Position numbers and translations under genes: made by a program
DNA from: Corynebacterium suranareeae
GTDB lineage: Bacteria; Actinomycetota; Actinomycetes; Mycobacteriales; Mycobacteriaceae
Length of the DNA stretch: 64,000 nucleotides
Direction: 5' to 3'
Assembly (NCBI RefSeq): GCF_002355155.1
Contig: NZ_AP017369.1
Span: forward strand, 1,178,001-1,242,000
Shown: positions 9,580-17,832 of the stretch, piece after piece
Layout: every line of letters starts with the position of its first letter
Position numbering within the stretch: the stretch's first letter is position 1
The notes under the pieces: model-generated
What the model saw: only the letters and a program-made list of their open reading frames with translations
Databases searched by the model: none
Told to the model about the DNA's origin: nothing

Positions 9580-9601
9580 CTAGTACGGCGCTAAATACTA
9601 G
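9580..9601. promoter_or_regulatory. Inverted repeat CTAGTA-N10-TACTAG, candidate operator
   Basis: Perfect six-base arms located 35-56 bases upstream of the DsbA-like gene start. Position suits a repressor site, perhaps for the neighbouring HxlR protein; this is inference only. Confidence 0.4.
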
Positions 9602-9833
9602 CTACGCACACAGGTGTAAGCATTCAAGCTCAACACATGAAAAGCGCAAGTTACCGGGGGAGGGTGAGATTTTGGCTCCCGAGCTGAATCATATCTTTAG
9701 CTACTCCTGGTGCCAGCATGCTTGGTTAGGTTAGTGGACTTAAACCAACGAACCTTTACTCCTCGTGCGTGGTGGAGAATCAAAACCCGGTAAATTCCTT
9801 TGGTTTATAGGATCTCCCGGGATTTATCGTGTC

Positions 9834-9857
9834 GGAGGTTCGATTCCTCTCAAGGGC
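9834..9857 (+). other. tRNA 3'-end remnant (T arm plus acceptor strand)
   Basis: GGAGG-TTCGATT-CCTCT (9834-9850) forms a perfect tRNA T arm with the conserved TTCGA loop, followed by CAAGGGC as a seven-base acceptor strand and TTTT in place of CCA. No matching 5' acceptor (GCCCTTG) or anticodon arm is found upstream, so this is not an intact tRNA. It sits in the 379-base gap 9546-9924, which otherwise has only an imperfect palindrome TTGGTT...AACCAA near 9723-9748. Confidence 0.4.
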
Positions 9858-9924
9858 TTTTGGCTAAATCAGTAACGTTGGCAGAGCTACGTGTTAGGAA
9901 TTTTAAGCGGTGCCTATTCAACAG

Positions 9925-11097
9925 TTACTGCATAAAGTCTTTGCTTTGAGTAGTGGAGCTTTGCTTCGAAAGGCTCACGGCAATGCCGTAAACGATTAGT
10001 CCAAGAATGGTCATTGCAGCGGCAGCCAAGTTTATTGCCTGATAGCTAGAGGAAGCAGTAAGGACGATTCCGCCAAGTAATGAACCAATGGTGATTCCCG
10101 CGCCTAGCGCAGCGGTATTAGCGGTTCCGATAAGTGGAGACGCTGAACTAGCGAATCGCAGGACGAAAGTTTGAAGCGGGGTAAGCAGTCCGAATCCGCT
10201 TGCGCCGAGGATAAACAAAAGCGGAATGACGATGATGGGGTTTGATGCGCTAAATGCTAATGCGAAAAGTGCCAGGGTGAGAATGATTAAGAGCGTTACT
10301 GTGGTTGGCACTAATGCACGATCGGCCGCTTTTCCAGCTACAGAGTTGCCTACTACGAGGCCGGCTCCGTAAATTCCGAGCAGCCAAATTACATCTGTAT
10401 TGTCGAATCCTGATACTTCAGTGAGCAAAGGTTCAATATAAGTAAATGAGGCGAAGAGTCCACCGAAGCCGATTGCAGTGGCACTGAGCGCAATCCAAAG
10501 TCTGATGTTTTTGAATGGTTTGAGGCTTTCTCTATGTGAGAGTGTGATCACGTCTCGGTCTTGTGGAACCAATACCATAATTCCCACTAGGCTAATCACG
10601 CTGATCAAGGTGACAATCAGAAACGCTGAGCGCCAGCCCCATGCTTGACCAATCAGTGCGCCAAGTGGCATGCCAAGAAGCATTGCGACGGTAAGTCCGG
10701 TGAATACTAAAGCGATAGCGCTCGCTTGCTTCTTCTTTGTGACAAGCTTGGATGCTGCAACAGAGGCAACTCCAAAAAATGCGGTGTGAGACCACGCGGT
10801 TGCAAACCGACTGGCTAGTAGAAACTCAAATCCAGGACTTAATGCAGCCATGAGATTCCCGATGCTGAAAATAGCCATCAGAATAATTAACACTCGCTTC
10901 GTTGGAAGCTTTAGCAGAATAAAAGCCAGGATTGGCCCACACATTTGTCCGACTGCATAAGCTGTGGTGACTAGACCGGCTTGGGGAATCGTAACCCCAA
11001 GATCTGTTGAAAGTTGAGAAAGTAGACCATTGGTCAAGAACTCGGTGGTGCCGATAGCGAAAGCGCCAATAGCTAGCGCAAACAATGCAAGAGGCAT
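9925..11097 (-). CDS. MFS drug/arabinose-efflux type exporter (DHA1 family)
   Basis: Inner-membrane transporter of about 390 residues with twelve predicted helices. The first helix carries the DHA1/AraJ-type FALAIGAFAIGTTEF motif, and RFATAWSHTAFFGVA is the family helix-4 region. Substrate is unknown; relatives export drugs or sugars. The ATG at 11097 is preferred to a TTG 21 bases upstream. It is divergently transcribed from an XRE/MmyB-type regulator at 11265, which probably controls it. Confidence 0.85.
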   Translation of the reverse strand: MPLALFALAIGAFAIGTTEFLTNGLLSQLSTDLGVTIPQAGLVTTAYAVGQMCGPILAFILLKLPTKRVLIILMAIFSIGNLMAALSPGFEFLLASRFATAWSHTAFFGVASVAASKLVTKKKQASAIALVFTGLTVAMLLGMPLGALIGQAWGWRSAFLIVTLISVISLVGIMVLVPQDRDVITLSHRESLKPFKNIRLWIALSATAIGFGGLFASFTYIEPLLTEVSGFDNTDVIWLLGIYGAGLVVGNSVAGKAADRALVPTTVTLLIILTLALFALAFSASNPIIVIPLLFILGASGFGLLTPLQTFVLRFASSASPLIGTANTAALGAGITIGSLLGGIVLTASSSYQAINLAAAAMTILGLIVYGIAVSLSKQSSTTQSKDFMQ

Positions 11098-11264
11098 GTC
11101 AGGATAAAAACCTTTCAAGGTCTAGGTGCGACCTTTTAGATGTGTAATTACGCTGCCCAGTACACATCGACATTGGCAAAGCAACCAGACCTCTGTTCTT
11201 CCTACTACTGACAGGGTTACCTTCAGCGGATAATTTTCTTGTGTTTAGCCGTAGACTTAAGGCC

Positions 11265-12155
11265 ATGGCCGAAACATCTGAACTCGGTGCTTTTCTAAAA
11301 CATAGGCGTGCACATGTCTCTCCAGAGCACTACAACATTCCTGTTAATTCCAACAGGAGGGTTAAAGGTTTAAGGCGCGAAGAAGTTGCGCATTTAGCGG
11401 GTGTCAGCGTTGCCTATTACACCCGCCTCGAACAAGGCTCGAGTACTAACGCCTCAACGCAAGTGCTGGACGCGCTGGCACGGATTTTATTGCTCGACGA
11501 CGACGAACGTGTCCATCTACGAAATCTCAGTCACGTTTCACCGAGTCGGAGGCTTCGACGCCCGCAGGCGGAAGTCGCACCGGAATATATGGTTGAGCTT
11601 ATTAATTCAATGCCGGATGTTCCTGCACTTATTTTAGGGCGACGCAATGACATTTTGGCGTGGAATAAACTCGGGCATCGTCTTATAGCTGGGCATTTAG
11701 ATTTTGACGGCCCGCAAAACTCTAAACAGAAACCTTCAACAACCCGAATGCTATTTTTGGATTCTCAGACGAAGGCTCAAGAGGCTGAATGGGAGCATTA
11801 TGCAAAAACACATGTCGCTTATCTGCGAATGATTAGTGGACGGTATCCAGATGATGCTCTTTTAGCGGAACTCATTGGTGAATTAACCATTCATAGCCCA
11901 GAATTTGCGCGTTTTTGGTCGAGCGGTAACGTCCAGGAATGTACTGCCGGAACCCGAATGCTGGAGCACCCTGAGGTTGGTCAGATCACGTTGAATTATC
12001 AGGTGCTGTCACAATCTTCCATTCCTGATATCCGAATCGAGTTTTACACCTCAGTGCCGAATACGCCACATAGTGATGCTTTGGCACGTCTTTCTCGCAT
12101 GGCACAGGAAAAGGAGTTAGATCAGTCAAAGTTTAATTCTGAAACTCAAGCCTAA
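11265..12155 (+). CDS. XRE-type regulator with MmyB-like ligand-binding domain
   Basis: A 296-residue protein with an N-terminal helix-turn-helix (LGAFLKHRRA ... VKGLRREEVAHLAGVSVAYY ... LEQG) and a C-terminal PAS-like MmyB domain that in the family binds small hydrophobic ligands (MPDVPALILGRRNDILAWN). The RREEVA-LAGVS-YY-LEQG pattern is diagnostic of this actinobacterial group. The start at 11265 (ATG GCC) is taken because the upstream in-frame GTG adds only eight atypical residues. It is divergent from the MFS exporter and likely represses it. Confidence 0.85.
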   Translation: MAETSELGAFLKHRRAHVSPEHYNIPVNSNRRVKGLRREEVAHLAGVSVAYYTRLEQGSSTNASTQVLDALARILLLDDDERVHLRNLSHVSPSRRLRRPQAEVAPEYMVELINSMPDVPALILGRRNDILAWNKLGHRLIAGHLDFDGPQNSKQKPSTTRMLFLDSQTKAQEAEWEHYAKTHVAYLRMISGRYPDDALLAELIGELTIHSPEFARFWSSGNVQECTAGTRMLEHPEVGQITLNYQVLSQSSIPDIRIEFYTSVPNTPHSDALARLSRMAQEKELDQSKFNSETQA

Positions 12156-12223
12156 TTGAGCCGTAGTATCGGTGAGGCACTACTTACTGGGAATCCGTTT
12201 CTTTTGGCAAACGCCGGAAGGTG

Positions 12224-12235
12224 GCGTCGAAAAGC
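12224..12235 (-). repeat. 12-mer repeat GCTTTTCGACGC (copy before ripA)
   Basis: Exact reverse-strand copy in the gap between the MmyB-type regulator and ripA, about 80 bases upstream of the DtxR box. Confidence 0.7.
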
Positions 12236-12314
12236 AAAATGCTTTTAAAAACGCTTTGCTGAATGAGTCCCTTGCAATACTTCGCATGCGGAATGTAACA
12301 TCATTTCGAAGATA

Positions 12315-12333
12315 TGAGGTTAGCGTAACCTAC
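12315..12333 (+). promoter_or_regulatory. DtxR-type iron box upstream of ripA
   Basis: TGAGGTTAGCGTAACCTAC closely matches the DtxR consensus TTAGGTTAGGCTAACCTAA and is a near-palindrome (AGGTTA-GCG-TAACCT). It lies 34 bases before the ripA start. In C. glutamicum DtxR represses ripA when iron is sufficient, which fits this site. Confidence 0.88.
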
Positions 12334-12366
12334 ATTGACGAATTTGCTTGTAGTGAGGATGAGATT

Positions 12367-13362
12367 ATGAGTTCTGCCAGCTTGTTGTGGTGCCATTCCG
12401 GTGTGTCAACAGTTCGTTTTGGCGAGAGAATTTTTACTCTCGTCGCGGGTGATCTGCTATTCGCGCCAGAGGAAGTTCAGGTTACTGACGATTCTCAAGG
12501 GCTTGTTTTAGATATCCGCTTTGATGTGTTGAACATCGTTGGGCCTGCGCGTCGCATTCATCTTGGCCATATTTGGAATGATCGCCTGACTTTTGAGTAC
12601 AGCCGTTCACTTTTGGGCAAGGGGACACTGTCGCCCGACATTGCGAAACTGTTTACCGATCGAGTACCAACGCCTCCGCTACCTGCTCCTCGTAAGGCGC
12701 GCGCGGTTGCGCAGATTTTGGTATCAAACCCGGCAGATCAAACAAGCCTTGAAGAGTTTGCAGAAATGCAGGGAGTATCAGCGCGTACTTTGCAGCGCCA
12801 ATTCTTAAAGTCCACCGGATACTCCTTCAGTGAATGGCGTGCCGCGCAACGCGTGTGCGTTGCAGCGAGCCTGCTGGCTCATGATTTCAGCATTTCAGTG
12901 GTTGCGAGCCTTGTCGGGTTCGCCGCGACCAGTAGCTTGACCAGAGCTTTTCGACGCCACACCGGCTCCACTCCGTCCACTTTTTCTTCTGGGCAAATCG
13001 GTATGGGCGCAGCTGGCCAACCTCCTCGTATTCCTGCAACAACCACTTTTGCAGAAGCACATCAGGACCAGCAGCTGTGGATTTACAGCGGTACCGCAAC
13101 GGTGACTACCCCCGGTTACTGCCGCTTTATGGGGCAGGGCGATATGGTGACCATCCCAGCTGGAACCCAGACACGTATTGATGTTGCCGCTGGTTCCATT
13201 GCATTCCCAGTACCCGTTGGTCTTGATGAGTGGGGAATGGACCTTGCTCGCGTTGTAGCTGTTAATAACCAACAGCAAAAAGCTCTTACCGCGTTGGAAC
13301 AGTCTGAATGGTCGCAGCTTAGTGAGGAACTACTAAACACCCCGATCCCAGTGAAAATGTAA
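12367..13362 (+). CDS. ripA: RipA, AraC-type repressor of iron proteins
   Basis: A 331-residue AraC/XylS-family regulator that in C. glutamicum represses iron-containing enzymes such as aconitase under iron limitation. The N-terminal half is a cupin-like domain. Two helix-turn-helix motifs follow at about 125-220: [20 protein letters not shown] and [20 protein letters not shown] with [11 protein letters not shown]. The frame is open further upstream, but ATG 12367 gives exactly the length I remember for RipA and lies just after the DtxR box, whereas an upstream start would place the box inside the gene. Confidence 0.92.
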   Translation: MSSASLLWCHSGVSTVRFGERIFTLVAGDLLFAPEEVQVTDDSQGLVLDIRFDVLNIVGPARRIHLGHIWNDRLTFEYSRSLLGKGTLSPDIAKLFTDRVPTPPLPAPRKARAVAQILVSNPADQTSLEEFAEMQGVSARTLQRQFLKSTGYSFSEWRAAQRVCVAASLLAHDFSISVVASLVGFAATSSLTRAFRRHTGSTPSTFSSGQIGMGAAGQPPRIPATTTFAEAHQDQQLWIYSGTATVTTPGYCRFMGQGDMVTIPAGTQTRIDVAAGSIAFPVPVGLDEWGMDLARVVAVNNQQQKALTALEQSEWSQLSEELLNTPIPVKM

Positions 13363-13469
13363 GGGTAGTAAAGGTTAGAAAAATAGTTTCTCACGTGGGG
13401 AACTTTCCTGATCCTTGATGCGTTGACTTCATTGAACGATGAAAATCAACTGAAAGGATCGGGGACTCC

Positions 13470-14288
13470 GTGCGAAGCAGCAATCCCGTTTTTAGTTCCC
13501 TTAAGGAAACCCAACGTCCACAAGGCCAGAACCCATACGGTGGTTACGACAACTTCGGTGGTGTCTACCAGCAAAACGCAGCTCCACAAAAAGCTGAACG
13601 CCCAATGACCGTTGATGACGTGATCACCAAAACTGGTATCACTCTCGCGGTTATTGTGGTCTTTGCTCTCATTAACTTTGGCATCTGGTTGGCTAGCCCA
13701 GGCCTCGGCATGATCTTGACTCTTGTGGGTGCCATCGGTGGATTCATCACCGTGCTGGTCAGTACCTTTGGCAAGAAGTATGGTTCTGCAGCGGTCACTT
13801 TGATCTACGCAGCATTCGAAGGCCTCTTCGTCGGCGGAATCTCCCTTCTGCTCTCTGACTTTACCGTGGGTAATTCTGATGCAGGTGCGCTCATTGGTCA
13901 GGCAGTCCTAGGCACCATCGGTGTGTTTATTGGCATGCTGTTTGTGTACAAGACCGGAGCTATCAAGGTCACCCCTAAGTTCAACCGCATCCTCACCGGA
14001 ATGATGGTCGGCGTCTTGGTGCTTGTTCTGGGCAACGTCGTCTGGGCGTTGTTCACCGGCAGCGCAAGCCCACTGCGTGATGGAGGAATCATTGCGATTA
14101 TCTTCTCCCTCGTCTGCATCGGCCTGGCAGCGTTTAGCTTCCTGTCTGATTTTGATGCAGCTGACCGCCTCGTCCGTGAAGGCGCTCCTGCCAAGATGGC
14201 GTGGGGCGTTGCTCTTGGACTTGCCGTGACTCTGGTCTGGCTCTACACCGAGATCCTTCGTCTGCTGAGCTACTTCCAAAACCGCTAG
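13470..14288 (+). CDS. Bax inhibitor-1 / YccA-family membrane protein
   Basis: A 272-residue integral membrane protein. A Gln/Tyr/Gly-rich cytoplasmic N-terminus (about 1-45, GQNPYGGYDNFGGVYQQN) precedes seven hydrophobic helices, and the family region GAIKVTPKFNRIL lies near the middle. BI-1/YccA proteins are proposed ion leak channels or protease regulators; the bacterial role is unknown. The GTG start at 13470 has GAAAGGA upstream. A terminator hairpin follows at 14453. Confidence 0.87.
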   Translation: MRSSNPVFSSLKETQRPQGQNPYGGYDNFGGVYQQNAAPQKAERPMTVDDVITKTGITLAVIVVFALINFGIWLASPGLGMILTLVGAIGGFITVLVSTFGKKYGSAAVTLIYAAFEGLFVGGISLLLSDFTVGNSDAGALIGQAVLGTIGVFIGMLFVYKTGAIKVTPKFNRILTGMMVGVLVLVLGNVVWALFTGSASPLRDGGIIAIIFSLVCIGLAAFSFLSDFDAADRLVREGAPAKMAWGVALGLAVTLVWLYTEILRLLSYFQNR

Positions 14289-14452
14289 TAATTAGTATTA
14301 GCGACAAGTCAAAAGGTCTTTTCTTCCTGTTCTTCTTCGGCAGGGAGGAGGGGCCTTCTTTGCTTTTGGGGTAAGGGGTTTGATCCAGGCCGAGGTCGCT
14401 GTCACGCGAGCCTCCAAACCTTTGGCACCACATGAGCCAAACTAGAGCGTTA

Positions 14453-14500
14453 AGCAAAACACCCCCTACTTCCTTAAACAGGAAGTGGGGGTGTTTTGCT
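14453..14500. terminator. Bidirectional terminator
   Basis: A long hairpin with arms AGCAAAACACCCCC and GGGGGTGTTTTGCT plus inner ACTTCC/GGAAGT, T-rich on both sides, between the convergent YccA-family and lipoprotein genes. A weaker hairpin lies upstream at about 14310-14355. Confidence 0.9.
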
Positions 14501-14516
14501 CTTTAACTATGGAAAC

Positions 14517-14972
14517 TTAAAGAAAAAGTACCTGTCCATCCACAGTGACCTGAGTAAACACAAGTCCCTGGGAAGATTCGGTGGGGAAGGAGAGCTCAAC
14601 CTCGACATCTTCAGTCTCGGTTTCTTGGCCATCAGCGGTGGTGACTACCCGAGTGCCGGTGCCAGTCGCGGATTCAGCATCCCATGAGCTCCAGGAAATC
14701 TCAGTGAGCTGGTCAATATCCATTGCACAATTCAAAGAAATCTCAGAAGGCTGCTGGGTTGGTGCAGCCACACAATCGATGTAACCGGGTGCGTCCTCGT
14801 CTACGTCAACGGTGGAGGTCGCGGATGCATTCTTCGAAGGTAAAGAAACACCAGTTGCAGTTGCCACCTTCAGACCAGAATCTTTTTCATGAGGGGGACT
14901 GCAAGCAACAAGTGCGACTGCCGCCAGGGCTGTGGTGGCAGAAACGAAGAATTTACGAGAAAGAGTGGTCAT
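14517..14972 (-). CDS. Secreted lipoprotein of unknown function
   Basis: A 151-residue protein with a lipoprotein signal peptide: MTTLSRKFFVSATTALAAVA then lipobox LVAC, acylated Cys near residue 24. The mature domain has two further cysteines (IDCVAA and LNCAMD) likely forming a disulfide. The upstream in-frame ORF overlaps greA, so the start is set at ATG 14972, 22 bases after the greA stop. It is transcribed in the same direction as greA and may be co-transcribed. No family recognised. Confidence 0.75.
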   Translation of the reverse strand: MTTLSRKFFVSATTALAAVALVACSPPHEKDSGLKVATATGVSLPSKNASATSTVDVDEDAPGYIDCVAAPTQQPSEISLNCAMDIDQLTEISWSSWDAESATGTGTRVVTTADGQETETEDVEVELSFPTESSQGLVFTQVTVDGQVLFL

Positions 14973-14994
14973 TTTGAAGACTTGGAATCCTTGA

Positions 14995-15519
14995 TTAGTT
15001 CTTGCTGCGCAGTGCAGCTGCCTTTGCGGAGTTGTAAGGTTCTGCAGAAACAACGGTCACAGAGATGACAGAACCATTAGGAGCGGTGTACTCGCGGGTA
15101 TCACCTTCCTGAGCGCCAAGGATGGCAGCACCCAGTGGGGACTGCTCAGAGTAGGTCTCAAGATCTGGGTTCTCAGAAGCTGCTGCACGGGTACCGATGA
15201 GGAAGGTTTCCTTATCGTTTTCATCGCCATCGTAGTAAACGTGAACAACGGAACCTACGTGTGCGACACCTTCGATGATGCCTTCGCGCTCGGTGGTGGA
15301 GTTTGCGAGCAGCTCGGAGATCTGCTTGATGCGGGCTTCTTCCTGGTCCTGCATTTCACGAGCCGCATCGTAGCCAGCGTTTTCTTTGAGGTCGCCTTCT
15401 TCGCGGCGCTCGTTGATTTCCGCAGCAACAGCAGGGCGGTGTGCGATGAGGGCGTTGAGCTCTTCCTCCAGCTTGGCCTTGGTTTCTGGGGTGATGTATT
15501 GCTTATCTGCACTTGCCAT
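14995..15519 (-). CDS. greA: Transcription elongation factor GreA
   Basis: A 174-residue factor that enters the secondary channel of RNA polymerase and stimulates cleavage of backtracked RNA. The N-terminal coiled coil carries the acidic tip motif (INERREEGDLKENAGYDAA, Asp/Glu near 43-46), and the C-terminal FKBP-like domain includes the SPLGAAILGAQEGD signature. The start at 15519 has AGGAGG about ten bases upstream; an extra 21 codons of open frame upstream are not used. The order greA-DUF4307-mca(divergent) is the same as Rv1080c-Rv1082. Confidence 0.97.
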   Translation of the reverse strand: MASADKQYITPETKAKLEEELNALIAHRPAVAAEINERREEGDLKENAGYDAAREMQDQEEARIKQISELLANSTTEREGIIEGVAHVGSVVHVYYDGDENDKETFLIGTRAAASENPDLETYSEQSPLGAAILGAQEGDTREYTAPNGSVISVTVVSAEPYNSAKAAALRSKN

Positions 15520-15697
15520 AATTACTTGCCCTCCTGGGGAACAGTAGAGGTGGATCATCGGACAGTTAGTGATTAAAGCCATAAGATTGGCCCCGGCTTT
15601 CCGGGGCCAAGATTTAAAACTTTCCTCAATACCTATTGACCGACGATGTCAACGTACGTTTCTGCTGCAGATTTTAGCACAGCAGAACTTTCTGTAT

Positions 15698-16183
15698 TTA
15701 AAGGTTCATATGTGATGGGATCACGGTGGAGCAGCCATAAACGCCACCGGAAACTGCTGGTTCACGGGTTGGAATCAATGTTGAGATACGAACTGTTGAA
15801 TGTTCGCTGGGCTCAACTAGTACTTCTCTGCGTCCGACCTCTGCGTGTGCGTAGTCTTTTGCGGTCACAATGCAGTAGGCGACTTGGCTGGGATCATCAC
15901 GGGTGACGTCAACTTCAAAACGGAAGGTGTCATCATCAATTCTTTCGAATGCTCCCATCTGACCTGTCACCGTGCGTGCATCGCGGTTTTTTAGGTAATT
16001 AGCTCCGACAATGACAATCGCGATAACCAGTAAAACACCGATAACAGCAATAATTTTACCGCTGATGTTTTTACTAGCTGCTGCTTCTGGCCGTCGGGCG
16101 TTGTAGCGACCTGCAGGGCGTTTGATGTCTGGAATGTTTGAAGAGCCTGAAGCGTTGGATGGAGAGTTGGAATTTGTGCTCAT
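15698..16183 (-). CDS. DUF4307 membrane protein
   Basis: A 161-residue protein with a polar N-terminus, one membrane helix at about residues 42-62 (KIIAVIGVLLVIAIVIVGAN) and an extracytoplasmic beta-rich domain with two cysteines. It belongs to the actinobacterial DUF4307 family, function unknown, and is always found between greA and mca (Rv1081c position). The overlapping short ORF on the other strand is a shadow. Confidence 0.85.
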   Translation of the reverse strand: MSTNSNSPSNASGSSNIPDIKRPAGRYNARRPEAAASKNISGKIIAVIGVLLVIAIVIVGANYLKNRDARTVTGQMGAFERIDDDTFRFEVDVTRDDPSQVAYCIVTAKDYAHAEVGRREVLVEPSEHSTVRISTLIPTREPAVSGGVYGCSTVIPSHMNL

Positions 16184-16381
16184 GATGACGTGTGTCTACA
16201 TCCTCTTCAAAGGCCGAATTGAGTTGGTCACCTATACATCTTAGTCACCGCGCGGAAAACTGTTAACCGAGGTGTATGAGGATGAAATAAGGAGATTGTG
16301 GGGAACCGACTATCATGAATGCAATACACAGCAACTAAACCCTGTGGAAGCACATTTTGCTTCAATGAAAGGATGAAACAC

Positions 16382-17257
16382 GTGAGTGGTTTACGCCTGC
16401 TGGCGATCCACGCCCACCCTGACGATGAGTCGAGCAAGGGGGCAGCAACTATGGCGCGTTATGCAGCCGAAGGCAACCGAGTAATGGTTGTGACCTGCAC
16501 CGGTGGTGAGCGTGGAGACATTCTCAACCCTGCAATGGATAAGCCAGGAATTTTGGACAATATCTCAGCTGTGCGCCAGGAAGAAATGGCCAAAGCCATG
16601 AAGATCCTTGGTACCGAGCACAAGTGGTTGGGATATGAAGACTCCGGCCTGCCACAAGGAGACCCGCTGCCTCCACTTCCAGAAGGCTGCTTTGCTTTGG
16701 AAGATTCGGATAAAGTCACTCGGGACTTGGTGCAGATCCTCCGCGAGTTTCGTCCGCACGTCATTATTACCTATGACGAAAATGGTGGATATCCGCACCC
16801 GGATCACTTAAAAGTTCATGAAGTATCCATGCTTGCATGGGAAAAATCCGGCGATGCTGCTTATGCCCCTGAGCTTGGTGCACCGTGGGAGCCGTTAAAG
16901 CTGTATTACACTCACGGATTTATCCGTCAGCGCATGAAGATGTTCCACGATTTACTGGCGGAGCAGGGTAAACCTAGTCCTTACACCCCAATGCTGGAAC
17001 GGTGGAAAGCTAATGATGCTGATGTCATGGCCAGGGTTACCACCCAAGTTCCTTGTGAACGCTTCTTTGACCAGCGCGATGATGCTCTGCGTGCTCATGC
17101 AACTCAGATTGACCCAGCGGGAGCTTTCTTTGGAACTCCGGTAGAAGTACAGCGTCGTCTATGGCCGACTGAAGAGTTTGAATTAGCTAAGACGAGGGTC
17201 AAGACTTCGATCCCAGAAGATGATCTGTTTGCCGGAATCGCACCCGATGCAGAATAA
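16382..17257 (+). CDS. mca: Mycothiol S-conjugate amidase
   Basis: Zinc-dependent LmbE/MshB-family amidase that cleaves mycothiol S-conjugates to release mercapturic acids for export. The zinc motif AHPDDES is at residues 11-17 and the third ligand region HPDH near 139-142; GERGD near 42 is also typical. The frame is open upstream, but GTG 16382 has GAAAGGA eight bases before it and gives the usual length of about 291. Together with the DsbA-like gene it marks a mycothiol-using actinobacterium. Confidence 0.93.
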   Translation: MSGLRLLAIHAHPDDESSKGAATMARYAAEGNRVMVVTCTGGERGDILNPAMDKPGILDNISAVRQEEMAKAMKILGTEHKWLGYEDSGLPQGDPLPPLPEGCFALEDSDKVTRDLVQILREFRPHVIITYDENGGYPHPDHLKVHEVSMLAWEKSGDAAYAPELGAPWEPLKLYYTHGFIRQRMKMFHDLLAEQGKPSPYTPMLERWKANDADVMARVTTQVPCERFFDQRDDALRAHATQIDPAGAFFGTPVEVQRRLWPTEEFELAKTRVKTSIPEDDLFAGIAPDAE

Positions 17258-17296
17258 TGCAGTTAGACCACATCCTTTAGGAAGGACCTTTTCGGC

Positions 17297-17617
17297 GTGA
17301 TTGACCTCAGCCCTGTATTTACTACAGCTGCCGGCGTGTACAACAACACCACCACGATCATCTTGGCTCAGCAGCAGCAAGGTGGTCCTTTGGGACCTGA
17401 GTTTGGAAAAGCATCACCGGTTGGTTTGTTGCTGATCGTCGCTATGCTGGCTGCCGTGCTTACGCTGGGGTGGATGTTTCATCGACGCTGGTCACGGATG
17501 AATCGTCGCCGCATTTTTGCAGAGCGAAATGGCCTTGATCCTTTTGATGTTGAAGGCGTACGTAAAGCCATGGCAGAAGCTGGCTTGAATGAAAAATCCA
17601 AAAAAGGCTTCCTCTAA
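17297..17617 (+). CDS. Small membrane protein (Rv1083-like)
   Basis: A 106-residue protein with one membrane helix around residues 40-62 (SPVGLLLIVAMLAAVLTLGW) followed by a basic stretch (HRRWSRMNRRR) and a cytoplasmic tail. The GTG start at 17297 follows AGGAAGGA. It lies directly after mca, as Rv1083 does in M. tuberculosis, so co-transcription with mca is likely. Function unknown. Confidence 0.78.
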   Translation: MIDLSPVFTTAAGVYNNTTTIILAQQQQGGPLGPEFGKASPVGLLLIVAMLAAVLTLGWMFHRRWSRMNRRRIFAERNGLDPFDVEGVRKAMAEAGLNEKSKKGFL

Positions 17618-17644
17618 AAAGAAAGTGTGTTAAGGTTCCAAACT

Positions 17645-17722
17645 ATGTTCGCAGCACGATTTTATTTTATGTCCGGCTCCGGGGCCTTCCCGCGTCAGCT
17701 GGCAGTTAGTCGTGCCACCTAG
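17645..17722 (+). CDS. aroR: Leader peptide of the DAHP synthase attenuator (AroR type)
   Basis: A 25-codon ORF, MFAARFYFMSGSGAFPRQLA and five more residues, ending at TAG 17720-17722. Codons 6-8 are Phe-Tyr-Phe, with additional Phe at codons 2 and 15, fitting ribosome stalling on phenylalanine or tyrosine shortage. AAGG lies about ten bases upstream of the ATG. A terminator hairpin follows 22 bases later, ahead of the DAHP synthase gene. From memory an attenuator of this kind (aroR-aroF) has been described in C. glutamicum. Confidence 0.85.
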   Translation: MFAARFYFMSGSGAFPRQLAVSRAT

Positions 17723-17743
17723 AACGCGAACAGATCCGGAGTC

Positions 17744-17783
17744 GAGCAGCACCTCCCCGCAAGGGTAGAGGGGCTGCTTTTTT
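17744..17783 (+). terminator. Attenuator terminator in the aroF leader
   Basis: AGCAGC...CCTC at 17745-17756 pairs with GAGG...GCTGCT ending at 17777, followed by T6. An alternative upstream pairing of GGCTCCGG (inside the leader peptide, about 17675) with CCGGAGTC (about 17737) would compete with it and act as antiterminator. Confidence 0.85.
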
Positions 17784-17832
17784 GTTTCCCAGATAAACCT
17801 CACCCCATGTATAGCCCTGAAAGGCCAGAAAA

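Noticed and set aside
9700..9760. DtxR-like box (GGTTAGGTTAGTGGACTTAAACC)
   Set aside because: Only one half resembles the consensus and no gene starts close downstream.
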